Shown here: one piece after another, positions 14,441 through 18,510 of the stretch
Numbering within the stretch: the stretch's first letter is position 1
Layout: each line of letters begins with the position of its first letter
Assembly (NCBI GenBank): GCA_003486645.1
Contig: DNGI01000540.1
Location: 1-18,510 of the forward strand
Source: Cyanobacteria bacterium UBA11370
Lineage (GTDB): Bacteria; Cyanobacteriota; Cyanobacteriia; Cyanobacteriales; Coleofasciculaceae
Direction of reading: 5' to 3'
DNA length: 18,510 nucleotides
Notes under the pieces: model-generated
The model's database searches: none
Told to the model about the DNA's origin: nothing
What the model saw: only the letters and a program-made list of their open reading frames with translations
Made by a program: the position numbers and the translations under genes

Positions 14441-15358
14441 ATGAATACGCAAGATATAATCAAACTTGCTTCTCAGTATTTAGATAACTTGTCAGGTCAC
14501 ACCTTTGATATTTTAGACATATCCAAACCTATCACTGTAAATGCAGCCGTAAACTTGGCTAAAATTATCTCAAAGCTTTCACCCTTAATCGGAAACTTAA
14601 TCGAATTTAACACTGTTGAGTTTTTGAATAAGCAAGACGAGTTTACTGAGTTTGGAATATGGCAGAGGCAAGATCCGGGATTCCCAGATACTATTTTTGT
14701 AGGAAAAATTCAACCGTTACCAGGACTAGAAATTAAAGCGTGGTTGCCACTAGCAACAGAGATAACAGCACGATTTAAAAATAGCCAAAACCATTTTCAG
14801 TTTGATCAGACTTACGTTGCTATACTGGCATGGCTACCTGAAAGAATAATTTACGGAAAACCGCGCATTTTAGATGTGTGTGTTGTCTCTGGTTTATCAG
14901 TAACTCTAGCTAGAGACACTCACTACCACAATCCACCAGATTATCTGGTATTAGAGCCAGAAGATACAACTCAGAGAAAAGCAAATTTACAGCAAACAAA
15001 CACAAGCGGCTACAAATTTCAAGGATCTGCTGATGAATTTTCAGAAGCTAAGAAAGTAGTTGATTCTTGGGGCATTGAAGGAAAAGTTTATAAACCAACT
15101 AGAGAATACCAACGCCTTCTACGTCAATTATTGATTGGTTATAAGTACAGACTAGATACTAATTTTGCCAAGATGGACAGAATTCTGCATCCAGGGATCG
15201 AGGAGTTCAAGAAACGTGTCTACAATACTGATGTTTCCGGTATGACAGTTGCTCAATGGAATAGACTTCTATCCAGTCGTAGAGAAGACAACATCAAGAA
15301 ATCATTACAAGATTATCTGGGCATTAAAGAAGAGAATATTGATGAACTTCTTGATTAA
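14441..15358 (+). CDS. Putative type II restriction endonuclease, PD-(D/E)xK fold
   Basis: 305-residue protein next to a DNA methyltransferase. A plausible nuclease core is Pro82-Asp83 (GFPDTIFVG) followed by Glu97-Ile-Lys99 (LPGLEIKAW), that is PD-x13-ExK with a strand between. The N-terminal half is helical and the C-terminal third is basic, as expected for a DNA binder. I cannot assign it to a known specificity group; it did not resemble AvaI/BsoBI as I remember them. The gene converges on the methyltransferase, and its last 35 bases are shared with that gene on the opposite strand. It has no HIP1 site and looks A+T-rich, consistent with acquisition by transfer. GAAGAG shortly before ATG 14441 is a modest ribosome binding site. 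The nuclease call rests on motif plus neighbour. Confidence 0.75.
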   Translation: MNTQDIIKLASQYLDNLSGHTFDILDISKPITVNAAVNLAKIISKLSPLIGNLIEFNTVEFLNKQDEFTEFGIWQRQDPGFPDTIFVGKIQPLPGLEIKAWLPLATEITARFKNSQNHFQFDQTYVAILAWLPERIIYGKPRILDVCVVSGLSVTLARDTHYHNPPDYLVLEPEDTTQRKANLQQTNTSGYKFQGSADEFSEAKKVVDSWGIEGKVYKPTREYQRLLRQLLIGYKYRLDTNFAKMDRILHPGIEEFKKRVYNTDVSGMTVAQWNRLLSSRREDNIKKSLQDYLGIKEENIDELLD

Positions 15359-16412
15359 ATCGCTGCACTCCATAATAAAAATAGTCTGGATCGATCTCAC
15401 AAGAATAGGCTTTCCGATTGAGTTTACGTGCCGCTAGAGATACGCTGAAAAGTCCACCAAAGGGTTCCCACACAACGTCATTTTCATCACTTGATGCCTC
15501 AATAATAAGGCTCATCAAATCGAGAGGTTTTTGGTTGAGATGTAATGCTTTTCCAGAGGTCGTCTTAATCCTTTCATCGCCTCGTAGAGCTTGACGGTCC
15601 CAGACATTCGTAAAACCATGAGGGCATCTAAATTTTGAGCGCATTTTAGCCCACTCTTGCCCTGTCAAAGATTGATTTCCGTCTACAGAAAAATAAGGTT
15701 TTCCTTCGGGGCAACCCTGTTCATTTGCATAATTCACTAACCTTTCAAACATTTCTGGAGGTGGGAAATACCATAAGTGCCCTTGATCAAAATATTTCCT
15801 GGTTGCGGCATCTACCACACCACACGCATCATTTGCCCGTCGCAATGGTAGTCCAGAACGTTTCCACTCTTGCAATAACCATGATTTCAATGTAAGTTCG
15901 TTCAGCTTGACCTCTCTTACATATTGAACGCAAACCTCTGTAACTACAGGAAATCTGCGAATTTTTTCTGTATTAACGTTTCCTGCTATATGACCTTTTC
16001 CTTTGTTCCAAATATTGCAATTAACGTATCGCCAACCATATTTTTCTAGAATTGGATGCACAACAGCCCAGCCTATTTCTGAATTCCAAAACCAGAGGGT
16101 TGTGCATGGCATTGCGGCTTTTGACCATGCTTCAATATGAGGTTGATACCAATTGGGTAAATCAATATGATCGGATGTGTCTCCCTCAAACCCAAGAACA
16201 CCATAAGCTCCGTCTGAAACTATTACAGTGGGTTGCAGCCAACTTTTGTAGTGTTCAAGGCTATTTCCCAGATACAAAGATACCCATTGATCGCTCCATG
16301 CGGAAAAGTTCAATTTGGTATGGAGATTAACTACTTTCCCACGACCAACTGTACTAGTCGCTTTGGGTTTTAAAGTTTGTGGGGAACTTGTTTGTGGATG
16401 AGATCGAGTCAT
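15324..16412 (-). CDS. Site-specific DNA methyltransferase (N6-adenine or N4-cytosine), beta class
   Basis: 362-residue amino-methyltransferase predicted to protect the cognate restriction site using S-adenosylmethionine. The motif order is that of the beta class: catalytic motif IV first (DGAYG at 67-71), a variable target-recognition region in the middle, then motif X (NQKPLDLM, 293-300) running into motif I (WEPFGG, 315-320) and CEIDPDYF (338-345). Motif IV reads DGAY where the family usually has DPPY or (N/S)PP(Y/F). The FGGSGT loop reads FGGLFS. Both departures may be typical of its subfamily rather than damage. TTLWFWNSEIGWA (104-116) and NIWNKGKGHIAGN (133-145) are further well-formed blocks. 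It overlaps the nuclease gene tail to tail. Which base is methylated cannot be told. Confidence 0.9.
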   Translation of the reverse strand: MTRSHPQTSSPQTLKPKATSTVGRGKVVNLHTKLNFSAWSDQWVSLYLGNSLEHYKSWLQPTVIVSDGAYGVLGFEGDTSDHIDLPNWYQPHIEAWSKAAMPCTTLWFWNSEIGWAVVHPILEKYGWRYVNCNIWNKGKGHIAGNVNTEKIRRFPVVTEVCVQYVREVKLNELTLKSWLLQEWKRSGLPLRRANDACGVVDAATRKYFDQGHLWYFPPPEMFERLVNYANEQGCPEGKPYFSVDGNQSLTGQEWAKMRSKFRCPHGFTNVWDRQALRGDERIKTTSGKALHLNQKPLDLMSLIIEASSDENDVVWEPFGGLFSVSLAARKLNRKAYSCEIDPDYFYYGVQRFNQEVHQYSLL

Positions 16413-16480
16413 CTATATGATTTGCGTGTCTCTTCAAATTGTGGATCAGCGACTTGATCCCATTTTAGGATATTTGCTAA

Positions 16481-16579
16481 TCAAGGAATACTATACGCGA
16501 TCGCTCTTTCCCAAATCCACCCAACCGCAACAGCAAAAAAGCTAATTACAGCAAGAACTAAAAGACGAATTCGCCGCAT
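16481..16579 (-). CDS. Small single-span membrane peptide, 32 residues
   Basis: A short open frame begins MRRIRLLVLAVISFFAVA and ends in WERAIAYSIP. A basic start is followed by one hydrophobic helix (about residues 5-22). GAGATAAATT precedes the ATG, giving a modest GAGA ribosome binding site. It lies 55 bp downstream of the first trypsin-like protease, beyond a terminator-like hairpin. I recognise no family. The layout fits a real small membrane protein, but chance cannot be excluded at this length. A HIP1 site lies inside the frame. Confidence 0.45.
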   Translation of the reverse strand: MRRIRLLVLAVISFFAVAVGWIWERAIAYSIP

Positions 16580-16602
16580 AATTTATCTCAACCTAATAAA
16601 AT

Positions 16603-16625
16603 AGGGTAGGCTATCAACCCACCCT
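16603..16625 (-). terminator. Terminator-like hairpin after the trypsin-like protease
   Basis: On the minus strand AGGGTGGG and CCTACCCT form an 8-bp stem (one G-T wobble) with a 7-base loop. It is followed by ATTTTATT and starts 9 bases past the stop codon. The T tract is imperfect, so termination may be partial. Confidence 0.55.
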
Positions 16626-16634
16626 AAGAAACAC

Positions 16635-17546
16635 CTAGAAACAAATTCCAAATCGACAACCAAGCGTTCTCACCCGATCAATAGTATTCAATACACGATT
16701 AATATCATCAATCGTGTCACGAGGATCAGGTTCAGCACTGGCAACATAAGGTGCGCCTAATTCCGGTGCAGATGAATTCTCCACTTGTAATCCTAAAAAC
16801 AGTCCGGCTTGAGGCGCTCCCTGCAAAAATGTATTAATTGGAATCGCATAATTAAAACCAGGTTTAATCAAACCAGCAATACTACTAGCAGCTTCCTCAC
16901 TCAATCCTTCTTGTTGTAACCGCGTTGGATCTTCCGTATCTCCTAACCCATGAATACCAACTATACGTCCTCCCGCATCTAACACGGGACCACCACTCAT
17001 TCCTGCCAGGGTAGTATTGGTATAAATCATCTTGTACCCATGCAAAGGTTGAGGTAAAAATCCCGATACTCGCCCATCTGTGAATTGACGAACGAGTTGC
17101 CCACCTGCGGCATTTCCCACTGTGGTTAAACGGGGCCATCCGGACACAAAAACAGGCTTGCCTTCTGTCACCATGTCCGAATTCGCTAACTTAGCAGTTT
17201 GGTACTCTTCATCACTAGTAAACTCCACGACGGCTAAATCAACCCCAGGCAATCGTTTAATATTACTCAGTTGATAGGCTTTTTTATCATGGGTGATAAT
17301 CTTATATTCATCCTGAGATGAAACAACATGATAAGCCGTCAGGACATAATAGGTATTGCCACTGCGAGATACAATTGCCCCCGATCCGTGTCCTTGATTC
17401 CCTTTAATTAAAACTGTAACTTCACGAGCAATATCATTCACTTGTTCCCCACTCAAAGCCATTGCAGTTTGGGGTAAGGTGATGACTATTGCACTTACAA
17501 TTGCTGTACCTGCTAATATCGCTGGCAACTGATCATAAATCTTCAT
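16635..17546 (-). CDS. Exported trypsin-like serine protease (S1 fold)
   Basis: 303 residues. Residues 1-30 are a signal peptide ending TAMA, so the enzyme is probably periplasmic or secreted. The chymotrypsin-fold triad is visible: His73 in TAYHVV, Asp103 in GVDLAVVEF and Ser184 in AGMSGGPV, followed by the GIHG strand. No PDZ domain follows, which separates it from the Deg/HtrA proteins. The C-terminal 60 residues hold DPRDTIDDINRVL and two cysteines in LGCRFGICF that might form a disulfide. GGAG lies 8 bases before ATG 17546. It is the second gene of a tandem pair with the paralogous protease 54 bp upstream, and both are likely in one transcript. Confidence 0.9.
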   Translation of the reverse strand: MKIYDQLPAILAGTAIVSAIVITLPQTAMALSGEQVNDIAREVTVLIKGNQGHGSGAIVSRSGNTYYVLTAYHVVSSQDEYKIITHDKKAYQLSNIKRLPGVDLAVVEFTSDEEYQTAKLANSDMVTEGKPVFVSGWPRLTTVGNAAGGQLVRQFTDGRVSGFLPQPLHGYKMIYTNTTLAGMSGGPVLDAGGRIVGIHGLGDTEDPTRLQQEGLSEEAASSIAGLIKPGFNYAIPINTFLQGAPQAGLFLGLQVENSSAPELGAPYVASAEPDPRDTIDDINRVLNTIDRVRTLGCRFGICF

Positions 17547-17600
17547 TATTCAAACTCCAAACTTACTAAAGATATAATTTTCCATCATTGGCAATACGTT

Positions 17601-18464
17601 CTACCAGAGCCAGTCTTGAGATGGGGGATTATTAGGTAGTTTTGGCTCAATTCTGGCAGGTTGTGGAGTCGGATTTACTGGTACAATAGTTGGAGAAACG
17701 AATTGCCCAGGCTGTTCCACAAACGCCTCAACGGGTACTGCCCAACTGAGCTGAATAATTTGCTCCTGTAACGGCTGTTGAGGAACAGAACCATCCTTAA
17801 ACACATAACCATCTCCCCACAGCGGATAGGCGTGTCTACCATTAATACCGATGACTTTTCCCTGCCGATTCAGCAATGGTCCTCCGCTCATACCCTTCTG
17901 GATGTCGTTAGTATATCCAATCTGATAGCCACCTTCTAAGGCTTGATTGAGTACCAGTGAGATTTGCCCTGTAGTGAGAACAAACTCCTTGGAACCAAAA
18001 GGAAACCCAGCCGCAAACACCTCATCCCCTTGAGTCACCGTTGATGAATGTCCTAGAGATGCCACTGCATAGGTTAAATTTGCACTCCGGAACTGCAATA
18101 TCCCCAAATCATTGCCATCAAAATTAGCGGTTCTGGAGACAACGGCTGAGTACAGGCGACCATCCGAAGTCTGAATACGATAGGGCTTCCCGTACCCTGG
18201 TGTCAACACATGATCATTCGTGAGAACGGTATAAACTTGTCCTTGTCGCTGAATCAGAATTCCTGAACCCCAAGTTTCTCCGGAGAAAACTTTGACCGTA
18301 ATTGATCGCGCCAGTTGGCTGAGTTGCTCTAACTCCAATTCCGACGCGGCGGGAACCACAGGAGCAGAATTCGCTGTAGGAAGTGCCTGTATGGGTAGCT
18401 GAATCAACCAACTGCCCATACAGACTATTAATAATAGCGATCGCCAATTCATACCAAGTTGCAT
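17601..18464 (-). CDS. Exported trypsin-like serine protease (S1 fold), paralogue
   Basis: 287 residues with an N-terminal signal peptide (hydrophobic LLLIVCMGSWLIQLPIQ, cleavage probably near ALPTA). The triad is His85 in TNDHVL, Asp119 in GNDLGILQF and Ser193 in KGMSGGPLL, followed by VIGINGRH. No PDZ domain is present. The C-terminus is a Pro-rich tail ending in SQDWLW. It is clearly paralogous to the downstream protease but diverged, sharing mainly motif regions. Met1 (18464) and Met5 (18452) are both possible starts; neither has a strong ribosome binding site, and both give a signal peptide. A nonamer array lies about 30 bases upstream, in its likely promoter region. Confidence 0.9.
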   Translation of the reverse strand: MQLGMNWRSLLLIVCMGSWLIQLPIQALPTANSAPVVPAASELELEQLSQLARSITVKVFSGETWGSGILIQRQGQVYTVLTNDHVLTPGYGKPYRIQTSDGRLYSAVVSRTANFDGNDLGILQFRSANLTYAVASLGHSSTVTQGDEVFAAGFPFGSKEFVLTTGQISLVLNQALEGGYQIGYTNDIQKGMSGGPLLNRQGKVIGINGRHAYPLWGDGYVFKDGSVPQQPLQEQIIQLSWAVPVEAFVEQPGQFVSPTIVPVNPTPQPARIEPKLPNNPPSQDWLW

Positions 18465-18492
18465 TCATACGTAGTACTTTCTTTTCCCTTGT

Positions 18493-18510
18493 CCCCCTTG
18501 TCCCCCTTGT
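18493..18510 (+). repeat. CCCCCTTGT nonamer array, cut by the window edge
   Basis: Two perfect nonamers, preceded by a degenerate TTCCCTTGT (18484-18492), run to the end of the window and probably continue. This is the third locus of the nonamer in this window. Confidence 0.85.

Overview
The window looks like a chromosomal segment from a filamentous, Microcoleus/Coleofasciculus-like cyanobacterium. I count 14 copies of the cyanobacterial HIP1 octamer GCGATCGC. There are also short tandem heptamer arrays of the kind known from cyanobacteria, arrays of a CCCCCTTGT nonamer, a DUF3082-like membrane protein and a large multi-PAS protein. Genus-level placement is inference.

Layout. (1) 62-3657, minus strand: a GH31 alpha-glucosidase-like enzyme downstream of a membrane-anchored short-chain dehydrogenase. 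(2) 3658-4084: non-coding, ending in a possible three-way-junction RNA. (3) 4085-5477, plus strand: an overlapping gene pair, an unrecognised 328-residue mostly helical protein followed by a 139-residue HEPN-like protein with an R-x4-H motif. This is the best candidate for an undescribed two-gene system. (4) 5490-7122, minus strand: galactokinase and the DUF3082-like protein. (5) 7232-7349: a long imperfect palindrome built from opposed heptamer arrays. (6) 7368-9827, minus strand: a ribbon-helix-helix DNA-binding domain fused to five PAS domains, with no kinase or cyclase. (7) 9828-10271: a hairpin-rich gap with a palindromic operator candidate and a MITE-like element that touches the stop codon of the next gene. 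(8) 10272-11756, minus strand: a BolA-family protein and an exported protein made of two near-identical repeats. (9) 12104-14215, plus strand: an S8 subtilase with a C-terminal P domain, resembling the cyanobacterial calcium-dependent protease PrcA. (10) 14441-16412: a type II restriction-modification pair, a PD-(D/E)xK nuclease (+) and a beta-class amino-methyltransferase (-), convergent and overlapping by 35 bp. (11) 16481-18464, minus strand: a 32-residue membrane peptide and two exported trypsin-like proteases in tandem.

How the genes work together. The GH31 enzyme and galactokinase both handle sugars but sit in separate units, and no other Leloir genes are present. The restriction-modification pair, and less certainly the HEPN-like pair, form an accessory or defence layer among housekeeping genes. 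Neither cassette contains a HIP1 site, and both look A+T-richer than their neighbours by eye; I did not count base composition. Three serine proteases lie within 6.4 kb: one without a signal peptide (probably cytoplasmic) and two exported.
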